From assembly GCF_021018895.1 (NCBI RefSeq), contig NC_079373.1, positions 6,337,501-6,401,500 on the forward strand: a stretch of 64,000 nucleotides of DNA, given 5' to 3'. How positions within the stretch are numbered: the first letter of the stretch is position 1; each line of letters opens with the position of its first letter. Below are positions 33,712 through 46,226 of this stretch, in pieces. A program made the position numbers and the translations under genes. A model generated the notes under the pieces. That model was not told the origin of the DNA. It saw only the letters and a list, made by a program, of their open reading frames with translations, and did no database searches. The stretch comes from Seriola aureovittata (taxonomy: Eukaryota; Chordata; Actinopteri; Carangiformes; Carangidae).

Positions 33712-34084
33712 ACTCTTGCTCTCTATATTGACAAGGTTTCAGGTTTATTTTTGCCTGCCCCTCGTCCCTGTAAGTTGACAGGATTGGTTCCTTAGGTTAT
33801 ATGACACACCCTGGCTGTCTGAATCCCTTTTAAAAAAACTCATTCAAAGAGAGTCATTAGTTCACTGTAGTTCCAATGCAGTCATGGCGTTGACTGTTTG
33901 TATTATATAAAAAAACACCACATTAACATGTTAACAAGGTTAAAAACTTGATTTTCACCAGAGGGGATCATTAACAGCTGCATTGAATAGAAAAATTTAT
34001 CAAGCAAGAGACTTGCAGGAAATTGATTCTCTGTGCAAATCATGTGAAAAAATCTAAGTCAAGAAGATGAGAAGCACTCTTGTC

Positions 34085-34210
34085 TGCTCAGCGTCTTTCA
34101 CCAAGGTGCCCTTCATTAGGGCACTTAACCCCCAGTTGATCCAGCGGTAATCAATTGAAGGCCATTGCTTCAATTGGCATCTGAAAGTGTGAATGTTCAT
34201 AACCGCAGGC
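34085..34210 (+). repeat. Probable dispersed fish repeat
   Basis: TTCACCAAGGTGCCCTTCAT, then GGGCACTTAACCCCCAGTTG, with a later TGAAAGTGTGAATGTTCAT, follows the order of a common fish repeat in which 'GGGCAAGACACTTAACCCCC' precedes a 'GTGTGAATG' end. Assignment is from memory of the pattern. Boundaries are approximate. Confidence 0.4.
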
Positions 34211-36379
34211 TCGTCTTGTGATGAAAATGGCTTCTGGAGTGTTGTCAGTGACTAAGTTTTTCACAGAGTTAGTGGTGTGTGTGTGTGTTGACATCAGTGA
34301 CGGCCCAAGCTGTCAGTGACTCAGTCCGCCAATGTCAGCTGTCACACACATACAGCAGCACCAGCTGACATGAGAGACCTCGGGCAGACGCAGTGTATAC
34401 ACTGACGACATATATGAACATGATGTTGGTCCAGACATAAGCTGCAACGTCACACATGCACTTTAATGTTGTGGTGCCGCTGTCATGTTTGGACATTTTC
34501 AAGGGCTCACACAAATATGGTAGACAGACCCACAGAGTGTATTTTGGCAAACGAAGACTATAGCATTTAAAGTGGCTTATTTTCGTCTTTCATTCTCTTT
34601 ATGTTCAATTGCGGTTCAATTCAAAACTAAGAAAATTGCTCCCTGCTCTTCCACAATACACAAACCAATAATCTCAAGAGGCTTAGTCCAAAAATAGTTT
34701 TCCCTGTTCCCGTCTTGATTATTTTGTCTAACTTCATGACAGTGTCAAGGTAATTTTCGGCTTAGCTGGGGTCGGACAAAGTGTTAGAAAGTTCCCCACT
34801 GAACAGACAGCGGTTCTTCTGCCATATAATTTTTCATCCTGAGTCTTAACCTTATATTCTCTTCAGTTTAGCTTTCTTGAAGCTAATGTAATCTGTTCTC
34901 ACACACTGCACCACAGTGCAATGATAATGGTAAATCCTAGAGTCAGCTGTAAACTGCTTCTAAACTGGCATTATTTCATTTCACCTAATTATTATTATTA
35001 TTTCTTAAGCCGGTATTGTATTAAAATGATACTGCACTTATATATTTCATGGACATGATGCAGGAAAATGATGGTTCAAAATAAGATGTGTGTGTAAAGG
35101 TTTGGGCCAAATGGCTTTGGAAGGATTATTGTTGGCAAAGATCCAGAGGCCATGAACTGAAGGAGCAGACAGAGCCAGAACACAAAAACAATCCAATCCA
35201 AGATTTGAAGTTGAAAGATTTGAACAGAGTTGAACAACTTGCCCCTTAACTGTGCGTTAGTGAGTATCAGACAGACAAATGATTTTAACAGACAAAGGAC
35301 AAATGCTTTCAAAGAAAAATAATAAATAATGATAGTATGTGATAATGATAATAGATAAGATTAATTGAGACAATTAAATGTGCAAAATGTAAATCTAAAG
35401 TGCAAGTGTAAGATGTAAAGATTTAAAATTACCATGCTGTCTGTTGAGCAGCCTGATGGCCTCAGCGGATCCAAATGAAAACTTCACAGTACATTCATGG
35501 TACATGTCATGATTTCACTCCTTGGGTTTGAATTTACTTTAACACTGAAAAAACAATGAGCAGTTCAGTAATCAGGATTTTTAAAATATACATATATTCC
35601 AAATAGCTGCACAAATTCACAAAATAAAATATGATCTACTTCACTTCCACTGTTACATCTCAGTAACTTGGTCAAGTTTCAATTGTCAGGGAAAGTAAAC
35701 AAAAAAAACTTGTTTACAGGAAAAGGCATCATTTTTAATGACCTGTTTTGATGTCAGATAACACATAGTATGTAACTTAGAGCCCTCTGAATATACTTCA
35801 GTATATCTGTCATAGGAATATATCAGCATAAATCCATATTGCAGGCTCGTTAGTCAAGCACACCCCATATTGTTTTGCTGCTCATTGTCAGTTTGGGTTT
35901 TTTTTCTATTATTAATTACCTCAGCTTAATATGAGAGGATTTCTCATTTTAGACGGTCATTAGAAACACATTACTGCACCGCTGATGCAACGTGACTTAT
36001 TTACTCCACAACAATTTCCTGTCTCGCGTTGCCTCAAAGGCTCTGAAATGAGCCTGGGAAAGACGGGACGAGCGCAGGTTTTGCTGGAGAGAAAACACAC
36101 AAGGTTTTTCGTGTCATAGCAAACAAGGCACGTCTGCGCTGTTTGTGTGCAGCTTGAGCTGCAAGAAATGGATTTCTGGAGTTTGCCTTTGCAGCCCTCA
36201 GCAGGGCACTAACGTTATATTATTGGCTGTTAGCAGCTCTCAAGTTTTTCTATTACCTCGGTCCATGACTTGACATCACTGTTAAATAGCAGCACAACAT
36301 GGGCCTTCCAGCTTGTTCAACTGTTCTGACCCCGCGAACCCTCAGGACTGGGGGAAGCAGAGCTGCGGAAAACTAGTGC

Positions 36380-36396
36380 GGGGGAGGGGGGAGGGG
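36380..36396 (+). other. G-run cluster
   Basis: Runs of five, six and four G separated by single A residues. A fourth short run follows within a few bases. It could form a quadruplex. No gene start visible within reach. Confidence 0.45.
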
Positions 36397-36984
36397 AGTG
36401 GATAGGTCAGCACCAAGGTGATCGTTCTTTGAAGAGGAATGTGCGTCCGTGCCTGCACATGTGTGCATACTGTAATGCTGCTGTAAGGTGTTGTTTCTAT
36501 TCACATGAAAGTCTGCTCGCCGCACTGTGGTCCTCCAGTCCACTGTGTTATTGAAAGCGCATTGATAGTTGCTCAGGCTTCTCTGTATGATGAATGGCTG
36601 TGAGCTGTGAGGACAGATGAAACAAATAGCTCTCCCTGCTCTAACTATAGGCCTCTGTCTAATGGTGCTTCAATAGCGAGGTGCCGTCAGCCCCTTTCAG
36701 CCCAAACAACACTAAGTATTCTGCTCTTCTGGTGGTGCAGCACACAAACTTATCTTGTTCTCCATTTGTTCATTTTCAAAGAAAATGGAGATTTTAAGAA
36801 GAGGATCACTGAAGTAACGGGGGGGGGGGGGGTATCAACAATACACCTGCTTTATGTGAGCACAAAGGTTTATATATGAGGCTTTTACAACAGCCTTGAT
36901 AAAAAAAAATGTAGCTCTACATTGTGCAGTATTATCCATGTTGCATTTCCATAGAATTTCACATGCAGATCATTTCTGAATTCG

Positions 36985-37182
36985 ACTGGATGTGTGGAAC
37001 CTCTGTGACAGCACTGCAGCTCTTGGAGTGGCTATGACTGGGAACAGTAAGAGCGCAGATGTGTGGACATCTGCTGTACCTGTGAAAATCCCATTCAATG
37101 GATTTACATTCACAGTCATTCAAATTGCAAGGTGTGTGACATTTTATTGCATCATGCAGCAACCTGCGTCAAGAGATAACAT
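36985..37182 (+). repeat. Diverged direct duplication, copy 1
   Basis: Shares ordered blocks with 38,695-38,913: GTGGAACCTCTGTGA, GGCTATGACTGG, TGCTGTACCTGTGAAAATCC, then CATCATGCAGCAACCTGCGT and CAAGAGATAA. It is followed directly by a CA microsatellite (37,183-37,204). No transposon signature is seen, so it may be a local duplication and not a mobile repeat. Confidence 0.6.
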
Positions 37183-37204
37183 ACACACACACACACACAC
37201 ACAC
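37183..37204. repeat. (CA)n microsatellite
   Basis: Pure CA dinucleotides, directly after duplication copy 1. Confidence 0.95.
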
Positions 37205-38694
37205 TCCAAATAGGCTCTTTTAATGCTGCAACTGTCTCATTGTTTGAAACTAATATCCAAAATCAAACACATCACACAGTATCAATGTCAAGGAGCTGGA
37301 ATATTTACACATGTTTAGTGTGTATCTGATCAATAAGCTGTAGATGCAGGTCACCTCTGACTTCGCTATTATCGGTCTGCCGAAGGCCTGACCTGATGGT
37401 TCTGTCCAAATTTCTACATCCACTCCTGTCCACACACACTCACATGCAGGAGAACTTTAGTCCGTCTCACCTAGTGGGTCACGACACATACTATTACATT
37501 TACTACACAAAAATAAAAACACAGACATAATAGGCTGAAACCGAGGAACAGATGGCAGGTGGAGGTACACCATGGAACAAAGCTCTCAAACTTTTAGATT
37601 GGCCGCTTGACAGCAAAACAAACCGCAGTGTTTTCTTATAAATAAAAATTATATTTCAACAACATTCAATCCAAAGCTGCTGCTGTGCATGTTTAGTAAA
37701 GCCGCCGTGTTCCAGGAGAATGGCAGGAAATGTCAAGTAGTTCTCCGCCTTTGTCTAACCTTTCTGTGCTCCTGGTCAATCTTTTTATTAATCAATAATT
37801 TGAGTTGCTGTTGGTCAGAGCTTGAAGTGTTTAGTGACGACAAGTTGCAGAGGTAGGAACAGATTTTTAAGTGTGAAATATAAAATAAAAAGCCAATTTT
37901 ATGCTTCGACGCTTACTCTAAAATGCAGAAAATCAAAATGAGAGTAATTTGCAGGAAAGATTCAATAATAAGCATGTGACGGTTCTCATGAAAGTGTCTC
38001 AAGGACCTTAAGACTTAAGACTCCCGGCTGTTAGTTTTAACACCTATCTTAAAGAAATAAAACTGAATTGAAGTCACAAGTGAACAGTGAACAAATAAAA
38101 CCCCTTTATAAAAGTGAATTTGGGTAACACCACTCTTATCTTAACTATTATCTGTTCACTGGGGCAAAATTATCCTTATTGTGTCCTTTAGATGCTATTT
38201 GTTACCTTGTAATTCTGCTGGCATAATGGCCGTCCATGCGTTTCTCTCAAATAGTTTTTATGTCCTTTTATCCCCTAATGAAAGGATAGTGAAATTAGGT
38301 TCTGGGAAATCTCACTTTGGTGGTTACAGAAGCTGTGTGTGCAAGAGAAGCAGCAGTAGAAAGGTGCAAAAATTGATACAAAATTGATGTGATTTAAGAC
38401 GAGGTACTGTTGAGGTGAGGTGATTGTTTGCAGGTACATGCAGTACCTGCAGTGTACCACTTGTTTGGCAAAAACACACACACACAAAGAAAAAAAACAA
38501 AAAAACTTGTGTATTCTTACAAAGGGTGAGTTGATCTCAAATCAGCCTCTTGTCCTTTTTCACATTCTGCAGAATGAGATTACCAGGAACATTCTGTGGC
38601 TTCAATCAGCAGTGACAGTTGGTGAGTAGGCGTGTACCATCAGGACAATGGCCAAAGACTGTGGCCAGTTGGTATTTCCTTTATTTTTATTTAT
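37205..38694. other. Intergenic sequence between duplication copies
   Basis: Unique sequence with no gene recognised. A short palindrome CAGGTACATGCAGTACCTG is at about 38,431-38,449. Confidence 0.5.
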
Positions 38695-38913
38695 GTGGAT
38701 ATGAGGAACCTCTGTGTTACTCCCTCTGAGAGCAATTACCTTCCAAAGAGGTTCATGCCGTTCTGTCTTTGCAGTGGTCATGGCTGGAAGTGGAGAGAGG
38801 GCTGGATTCCTCTGTTTCAGCGCACTCAATAACTGCAGTACCTATGGAAATCCTACTGAATGAATTTGCATTTAGGATTTTTCTGTATCATGCTGCAACC
38901 TGCCTCAAGAGAT
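38695..38913 (+). repeat. Diverged direct duplication, copy 2
   Basis: Second copy of the block at 36,985-37,182, about 1.7 kb away in the same orientation. Matching blocks include GAGGAACCTCTGTG, GGTCATGGCTGG, TGCAGTACCTATGGAAATCC, and ATCATGCTGCAACCTGCCTC followed by AAGAGATAA. It is followed by an A-rich run at the position where copy 1 has its CA tract. Confidence 0.6.
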
Positions 38914-39471
38914 AAAAAAAAAGAAAAAGAAAAACCCTGATAAAACCTGACCAAACAGACTTTTTCTGCATCTCTTGTGCTGCTTGAACGACCGAGACTC
39001 CTGTAAAATCCTACATGAAACTGTTGCTCTGAGACACAAACGTGCTGCTGCGAACATTGTTTAATGCAATGTAAACATACTTTGCTTTGAAATTAATTGT
39101 CTGAAGACTGAAATTCCACATAAGCATGAAATCAGAATATGTTCCTTCTGAATGGAGCCAAACTGCCAGTCACATTGTGAGACGACAGCACCGAGGGCTT
39201 TCACTTCACTGTACCTCAGGCGAGGGTGCTGCACCCACTTAGTGAGCCGCCCACTCCCCTGCGTTGGGATGTGGGTATAATGTCTCGTTCCATTGGTCTG
39301 ATGCCGCTGAAGGGTGCACTTTAAAAAGCTTCCTTTTAGTTCTGTGTCCCGACAGCTGACTACAGACGCTGCATTTTACATGTCAGAGCAGCAAGGGTTG
39401 ATTCCAATCTTTGAGCCACTCATGAGATATTAATAACTCACCTGTGCGTGTTGGTGTTTGTGTGTGTGGGC

Positions 39472-39472
<1 letters not shown>

Positions 39473-39509
<37 letters not shown>
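39473..39509. repeat. (GT)n microsatellite
   Basis: Uninterrupted GT dinucleotides for about 35 bases within a longer GT-rich stretch (39,440-39,535). Confidence 0.95.
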
Positions 39510-39511
<2 letters not shown>

Positions 39512-39539
39512 GTGTGAGTGTCTGTGTTTATGTGTGGTC

Positions 39540-39564
39540 AGAGAGAGAGAGAGAGAGAGAGAAA
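39540..39564. repeat. (GA)n microsatellite
   Basis: GA dinucleotides for about 23 bases, 30 bases after a GT tract. Confidence 0.95.
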
Positions 39565-39651
39565 GTTCCAATCTCGATATTAAACACCCACAGCTCCCTC
39601 TAGCTTCTTCACTGTGAACAACTAACTGCTCCAGATGCAGAGGGGGTGGAG

Positions 39652-39711
<60 letters not shown>

Positions 39712-39716
39712 ATGTG
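39652..39716. repeat. (GT)n microsatellite
   Basis: About 50 bases of pure GT then interrupted TATG units. Confidence 0.95.
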
Positions 39717-40248
39717 TTAGGGGGAGGGTCTGTGTATATTTGTCCATGCATCAAACTTCAACCAGGTTCACCTTGCATGCTCATTTGTCATGATTTACAG
39801 CAGGGACGGTGATCTGGACTAGAGCAGGGTCAGAATCAAGGGCCGATTTGCCAGACAGGCTACACTTCTTCTTCAGTGGTGTCTCTTGAAACAAACTGAA
39901 AATGCCTAACTATTTAGATGTTAAGCCAGTTACAACCGCGGATCAGCATATTTTCCCTCAAACCTTACTTTTACCCAGTTCTGTAAAGAAAGACTGTGTT
40001 TCTTTTTTCACACTGCAGGCACTCAGTAGCCTAACAATGTGAAATGTTCTGAGAGACAGACTATCAGAGACTCAGCCAATGAGCTGATAGAAAGAAGCAA
40101 TGAGACTGAGGCTGAGCCACTAAAGAACAAATGAAATGAGAGAGAAAGAGAAAAGTTTAGACAAAGACGGGGTTTTACTGATGGATTTACTGAGAAGAAA
40201 AGTCTAAGCGAGCAAAGAGACAAACTGATAAACACTCCACTGAGATAT

Positions 40249-40270
40249 CTGCTGCTGCTGCTGCTGCTGT
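40249..40270. repeat. (CTG)7 trinucleotide repeat
   Basis: Seven consecutive CTG units. It is not inside a credible coding frame. Confidence 0.9.
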
Positions 40271-40964
40271 AGAACAGAACAAACAATTACAACCATAGAC
40301 AAATATGTCTATTTGTTAAAAGTTCAGCAAGTTAAGCTTTTATCAATACTGCAGGTGCTGCACAGGAGGCTTGTGCAGAGGATCGTTTCTGGTACGGTAC
40401 AGAACATGCACAGGTGCACAGGTGCAGCAAAGGGCACAGATTTTTTTTTTCTTTTCAAAATACCAAATATCTATGTGTGGCTTTCATTTAATCATGTGAC
40501 AATGAATATACGTGCCATATTGGCCACGCACGAGACGGAGAATCACTGTGACGATCATGCATTGACATTCTTGTGACTGTAACCGTTTTTGAAAACCCAT
40601 TTTGCACCCTGCAGCATGTGAAAACAGGTCAATACTCCTGCAGGAAAAAAAGAAAACAAGGAAAATCTCAGCACACAACCCAGACTCTCAATAATGCACT
40701 GCAGCTTCATACCTTTACTTATTCTCAACAGCACAAAATGATTGGAAAAATATTATTTTTTAACATCCTCTCAAGTGTAGGGATAATATGAAGCATTACT
40801 TTCCACAAGAATATAATAGGCAGTAATGTGGCAATATAATTACAACTGGAAACAGCCGTTTTTTTCGCTGCTTTGCATTCACAAGTTGTGATGATTTTAT
40901 TAACCTAGCTGAAAATTGTAATCAAACCGAGTCATAATCCCTCAGAGCATAGGTAGTGTTTCCC

Positions 40965-41470
40965 ATACATAAATGTAATATATGACATATTTTTCCCTAA
41001 ATCAAGAGTGATGTTGCCATATATATCACCTATATTATTGTCACATATATACATCCTCTGGCTGTATGAAGATATAATTTTATATCTTACAGTACTATAT
41101 ATGAAATACACATAGTACAATCTGTATATATATATATATATTAAAACATCTATATGATTACTTTTTTATATAATATAACCATATACGTTCACAATATGTA
41201 TTTAATTTATATATGAAAGTTTATCAAAACAACACACATATTAAAATTCTGTATGCTTATATATGTTTTTCTTATTAATTTCTCATCCATTTTAAACATG
41301 TCTATCCTCCCATTCTGGGAAAGTGGTCTCAGACTTTTGGAACCCACTGTATATAATATCAACATATAGTGACAGGCTTTGGATATATATTAATGTAACA
41401 TATGTCAACAATATAAGCATACATACATAAACATACATATTTGTATGAGCTAGACATATATATATTACAT
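40965..41470 (+). repeat. AT-rich dispersed element B, copy 1
   Basis: Matches the reverse complement of 44,890-45,340 along most of its length. Shared landmarks, read on the minus strand here, are TATGTTTATGTAT, ACATATGTTACAT, AAAGCCTGTCA, TATATAAATTAAATA, ATGTGTATTTCATATAT and TATATATGTGA. The interval also holds about 90 bases absent from the other copy (about 41,262-41,352). No coding capacity seen. Confidence 0.7.
41262..41352 (-). mobile_element. Tc1-type end inserted in element B
   Basis: At the right edge the minus strand reads ACAGTGGGTTCCAAAAGTCT then GAGACCACTTTCCCAGAATG, similar to the lone Tc1-type ends at 9.9 and 56.8 kb. Aligning element B copy 1 with copy 2 shows about 90 extra bases here, bounded by TA. 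This fits a small TA-targeting insertion after the two copies separated. Confidence 0.5.
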
Positions 41471-42056
41471 TTGCCTATGGGTTGGGTCAGTTTAAATTAA
41501 AACTATATAAAGTTTAGTGATACCAACATACACAGTATTGCAAACATACTGCAGCCTATAAGTATATGCTGAGAATGGAGAGTATAAAACCTGCAGAAAG
41601 TTATTTTGCTACTGATCTCAAAGAAAAGTTCAATAAAATATGACATAGCTGCTCTGACTCAGCAGAGATAAAAGGGTATGTTATATTTATGAATCAGGTG
41701 TTGAGTGCTGCATTATGTTTCTGCTGCTAATGATGATGAGCTGAGAAGAACAGATGGAATTTATTGATCCTTGTGGAGGAATTGGCTGCGAAATTGATAT
41801 TTAAAGAACAGTCTAAGCCTGTGTACAGAAGTAATGTAATTTTACAGCAGACAGATTTGGTTAAACAGCAATTTCACCCCAAACATTGGCCCAAATAATC
41901 TGTAAACACCTCATGTTTACCCAGTGTTCTTCTTATTATTATTATTAGTGTTATTATTTTGGGGGTAACTTTTTGGATGAGTGAATCTGAAACTTTTTGG
42001 AGGTTTTGTTTCGTGTTCATGAGGCTATTTTCTTCCAAAGATGTAAACATATGATG
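41471..42056. other. Intergenic sequence between elements B and C
   Basis: AT-rich, no gene recognised. ATT trinucleotide runs at about 41,931-41,950. Confidence 0.5.
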
Positions 42057-42645
42057 CTCCTTCCAACTTTCTCCAACTTGAACAAGCATATACACTCTGA
42101 TGCGACCCATTGGAATGTCTCCTGAAATAGCGCCCCTACGGCAGCAGGCGTACTGGACATTGGTTGTCATGGTTATAATAGTAAACACACAAGCTGGACC
42201 GAGAGCAGCATACCTTCTTTTGTCGTCATGGTTACTATATTGACTGTTATGGCTTTGTTAGGTTTAGGGACAAAAACTACTTGGACAGGTTTAGGAAAAG
42301 ACCTAAAATAAGTACTTCCTCAACATTAGACGATCTTTGTTGTCATGGTTACAATAATAACAACATTGTTAACATTGTTGAACAGTCATTGATAATAGAA
42401 AAAACATAAACAAACAAAGTAGTTTCACATGGGAATCTAACACCGCTCTCCTGAGTCACAGTCCTGTGTTTTGTCCATCCACCACAACCTCCTCCTCACA
42501 TGAACTTTGTCGCTCTTTATATTATTACACCGCACTTTGATGTCGCCCTAACAAAAAAAAAAAAAACATAACTATGGCACATAATAACCTGCTGCACAAA
42601 CAATCTGTGGGCTCCTTTTTTACAGGACGGCAGTCTCGTATGAGA
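42057..42645 (+). repeat. Dispersed element C, copy 1
   Basis: Matches 50,925-51,318 in the same orientation. Shared landmarks in order are CTGATGCGACCCAT, TCTCCTGAAATAGC, TTGGTTGTCATGGTTA, AGTACTTCCTCAACATTAGA, then ATAATAACCTGCTGCACAAA and TTTTACAGGACGGCAGTCTC. It includes GGTTTAGGGACAAAAACTAC, a stretch very common in percomorph noncoding DNA. No coding frame. Class unknown. Confidence 0.7.
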
Positions 42646-42789
42646 TTCTCTGTTTAACTGCAGATTGATTTGAAAACTATGCACTGCATTACTGCACAAC
42701 AGTAAAGTAACTCAAAAACAATATGAACACACAATTACACAACAGGAGTAAATCGAGGGGTCTACCAGTAAATGGATATAGAAATGAAT

Positions 42790-43590
42790 TATGGCTACTT
42801 GAAAACAATGACCACTTGAGGCTGGCTCCAAAAGTGAGTCAATCCCCAGAGACTCTCATGTTAAAATGCCCAACTTTACAGCAGAAATAAACATGTACGG
42901 GGAATGAATTTTTATATAACTTACCTGTTGAAACTTTATTGAGGCTTTAAGTTATGCATAATTGAGTGTGTGGCCGTTTTGAGTGACAGGTGGTTACACT
43001 CACAGTCCACTAGCTGTCTGCCTGGCGTCACCTCAGCTAATTCCAGTCACTGAATGTGACGCCTCAGTCATATTTGTGGTGTTGGTGCCTTTTGGAGAAT
43101 TTATCATGCAAATTTCAGGCAATAGCTAATATAGCTTCCTGTGAGGTTAATTGACTAATAGAACCTGAGGAAGTCTGTGCTCCTGTGTTTTGAGGTGAGT
43201 GAAATTTTAGTATAATTTTATTTATATTGTAGCATTAATTAGCAGGTAAGAGTGTCTGTGCTCCCACACCTGGCCTGGCTTGTTATCTTAGCTTGATAAT
43301 CTGTTAATTAGCCAGCAAATGAATTAGCCTTGGGTTAGCCTCCGAGCAGGATGCCCCGACACTGAGCTGTGCTGTGGATGCTAACAGGAGTTTATGCTTG
43401 CCACAGTTATTAAACCGGCATGCACTGAAGTCTCAGCTGCATACATGCCCCTCCTCTTTGCCCATTAGTCGGGAGTTAGGTGGAGTCAGGCACTGCCAAG
43501 ATGGTGACGGAGCAGCTCACTCTGAGCTTCAAAACAGCTCTTCAGAAACCTATGGGTGATGTCACGGATGCTACAGCCATCTTTTTTTTT
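42790..43590 (-). repeat. Dispersed element A, copy 2 (longest)
   Basis: Reverse-complement match to 62,430-62,910. One end (42,800-43,000) has CCACTTGAGGCTGGCTCC and CAGCAGAAATAAACATGT. The other (43,460-43,585) has CACTGCCAAGATGGTGACGG and AGAAACCTATGGGTGATGTC. The middle (about 43,100-43,440) is longer than in the 62-kb copy, either because that copy is deleted or because this one holds an insertion. Frames inside it are not gene evidence. Confidence 0.75.
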
Positions 43591-44889
43591 TACAGTAGAT
43601 GCGTGACAGTTGCAACAACATTAAACATACATAGTCAGAATACATCATTTGTGGTAAATAGGTAACACCATGCTTTAACATTGTCACTGTCATTGAACAA
43701 AGACTTCCAGATGCCTTCCTGCACTCTGGCAAACATCTGGACTTTATGACTAACTGCTGATGAAAAATTACTTGCTAACGCCCTGCAGTGGCTCTTTAAG
43801 GGCTAAAATTGGTGCCAGTTTAAATCCCACAAAGAATTAAAAATCCAGCGCCCTTGATTATCATACCCTCACTGGCTCAGTGGCTCGGCAGTCAAAACTT
43901 CTCGTAGCACAGGGCAGCCCCAGATTTGAAATGCATGAATGTGAAGGAGGACACTGTTGAAAAGTGCATGTGTGAAAAGTTGAATAAATACAATTTGGAA
44001 TAAGATCTTCTCCTCTGACACCGTGACCTGCAGAGCCTGGAGTTTGACTCTCGCCTGCATGTGCACCATCACACTCCTCAGCCACATGGAGGGGAATGTG
44101 CCTGCCTGCTCAGTGTGTCTAAAGCCTTGTCCCCTGGGATTAGTTTTACTCGATGTTGAGTAATGTAATTTTCACCGGCACAATTCCGTGATTTTCGTTC
44201 CAAGAAGAACACAGTTTTTTGTTGTTATTGCTTGTCACACTGTAGGTTAGATAACCTGATGTTTTTTCTGTACAGCCAAGCATTCAGACTCAATGAAGTC
44301 GACTGCATTTTTCAATACCTGATTATAAAGATAAGTCATTAGAAATATATTGTTTAGATAAATATTTTAAAGTTGTGGTACCAAATGTAGAACTCAGAGG
44401 TGGAATAAAAGTTCAAACAGAGGAAGTTTTTGTAGTTGATCCAAGATCCAAGGTGGAGCGAGACACAGACTACAGACAGGGCAGACAGTGGTGGGGCACA
44501 GGAAGAGGTCTAAGTTGAGTTGCAACATGAGAGAGACGAAGGCTGAACGTGGCAGGTAAAGCAGGAAGCCCGGGAGTTATAATAATCTGAGGTTCATTCA
44601 GACAGAGGAATAACCCGGGAAAACAACACAGATCACCGGGAAATTACTTGGAGACTGGAAAAGCTAGCAATAGCATTACCACGTAGTGGAGTGGAGTGAA
44701 GACTCAGACGTACAGTATATGCTGCTACTTCAGGTGTATTTAATGAGTTGATGTGTCACAGGTCTGCAGGTGAGTCAATGGAAAATGGGAGACACGAGAG
44801 ACGGACAAACAGGGGACAAACAAGAAACACAAGAGGAGGAACTAAAAACATATGTAAAAATAATTTATTAAATTATTAGAAATAGAAAC
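43591..44889. other. Intergenic sequence
   Basis: No gene recognised. A purine-rich stretch at about 44,400-44,660. Frames near 43.9-44.1 kb overlap in two phases, and neither shows domain features. Confidence 0.5.
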
Positions 44890-45340
44890 AATTTCATATA
44901 TTTAAATTTTATGCCTTGTCCATACAATAATGTATGTTTATGTATATATGCATATTGTAAACATATGTTACATAAATATATATCCATCCTAAAGCCTGTC
45001 AATATATGTTGATATATATATATATAAGCCAATGTAATTCAAATGTATGTTGTTTTAATAAAGTTACATATATAAATTAAATATGTACCATTAACATATA
45101 TGGTCACAACATGCTATACCATATGGGAAATTCATCATATAAATGATAGATTTTGATATATCTACATATGCAATTTTAGTATGTGTATTTCATATATGTT
45201 ATAAATGTAAATGTAAATAGTCATATATTCAAAGAAGTATATATGTGATAATAATATATCCCCTTATAGTTGACTATACATGGCAATATCACTTTTGATA
45301 TAGGTACATATATATATCATATATTACAGAGATGCTGCTT
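44890..45340 (-). repeat. AT-rich dispersed element B, copy 2
   Basis: Inverted copy of 40,965-41,470, lying about 3.5 kb away. It lacks the roughly 90-base insert present in copy 1. Copies are diverged but collinear. Together the two could pair as a long imperfect hairpin. Confidence 0.7.
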
Positions 45341-46226
45341 AACTATGAAAGATATACCTTGTTAAAAACTTAAACTTTCAATTTTCATTTTTAAACATAT
45401 ATGGTCACTGAGGAATTAACTTACATGTGAGTTCTGTTGTATCACAATCTTTCTGTCAAACTATGTGTGGAGTAAAATATCTGTGATAAGAAAAAAGGAG
45501 CGGTGATGTGGTGATGTAACAGTTTATCAACACCAATTAACAACATGAACATGCTATTTACATTTTCAGTTCTGTTTTACCAGTCTTTCAGGCATGTATG
45601 TGCACGAGGTCGGCTCGTTATATAAATTTGCATCAATATGTATATGTGTTTACAGATGGTTTGCTTCTGAGTGCCAAACAGGCACAAAAAATGCTTTGCT
45701 TTTAACCTCACACATTTGGCTCACTGCTGCTTCGCACAAGCTGAGGTGCAAAGCTAGTCAGAGTAGCTGTCAGGCTGTGTGCCTTCTGGCATTTGGTGGT
45801 GGTCTGTCAGTGCAGTGTAAGATACATGCAGGACCATCGCGCACACTATCAAGGCAAAACTCAGACCTTAATCACAATATGCTGATGCCTCTCTTAAAAT
45901 GATCAGATGAGCATCTTGTTGGTGAAATTCATGTCATTGTGGTGCAAAAAAAAAAAATAGTGTGACAGCAGAGAAAGTCTTAACATGTTGATGTGTTGTG
46001 TCAACACAGCAGAAATGTTATGGTTTATATTTTATATTGAAGGCTAAATTGAAACTATCTAATGTATAACACAGACTATGTTATGACAGCAAGTATACAT
46101 GCATGCATATATCTATGTGCATATACAGTAGTGTATATGTATATATTCATGTGTACATGTATTTATGTACATATATATGTGTACATATATCATAAAGTGT
46201 GAATATATTGATCAAAACTTAATTTA
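45341..46226. other. Intergenic sequence with AT-rich tract
   Basis: An open frame of 102 codons at 45,594-45,902 shows no domain, and its codon content is unremarkable. An imperfect TATA/CATG-rich tract spans 46,090-46,200. No gene recognised. Confidence 0.5.

Larger units (their letters stand above)
33712..36985. other. Intergenic sequence
   Basis: No gene recognised. A repeat-like block lies at 34,085-34,210, a short GT run at 34,274-34,290 and a G-rich motif at 36,380-36,396. A poly-G run is at about 36,819-36,831. Other frames are under 95 codons and featureless. Confidence 0.5.
38914..40964. other. Intergenic sequence rich in microsatellites
   Basis: Contains GT tracts, a GA tract and a CTG run (listed separately). 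Serine-, histidine- or leucine-rich frames here are translations of these repeats. No gene recognised. Confidence 0.55.

Noticed and set aside
43861..44087. tRNA-headed SINE suggested by 'GGCTCAGTGGCTCGGCAG'
   Set aside because: Only a short A-box-like string; no B-box or family body follows.
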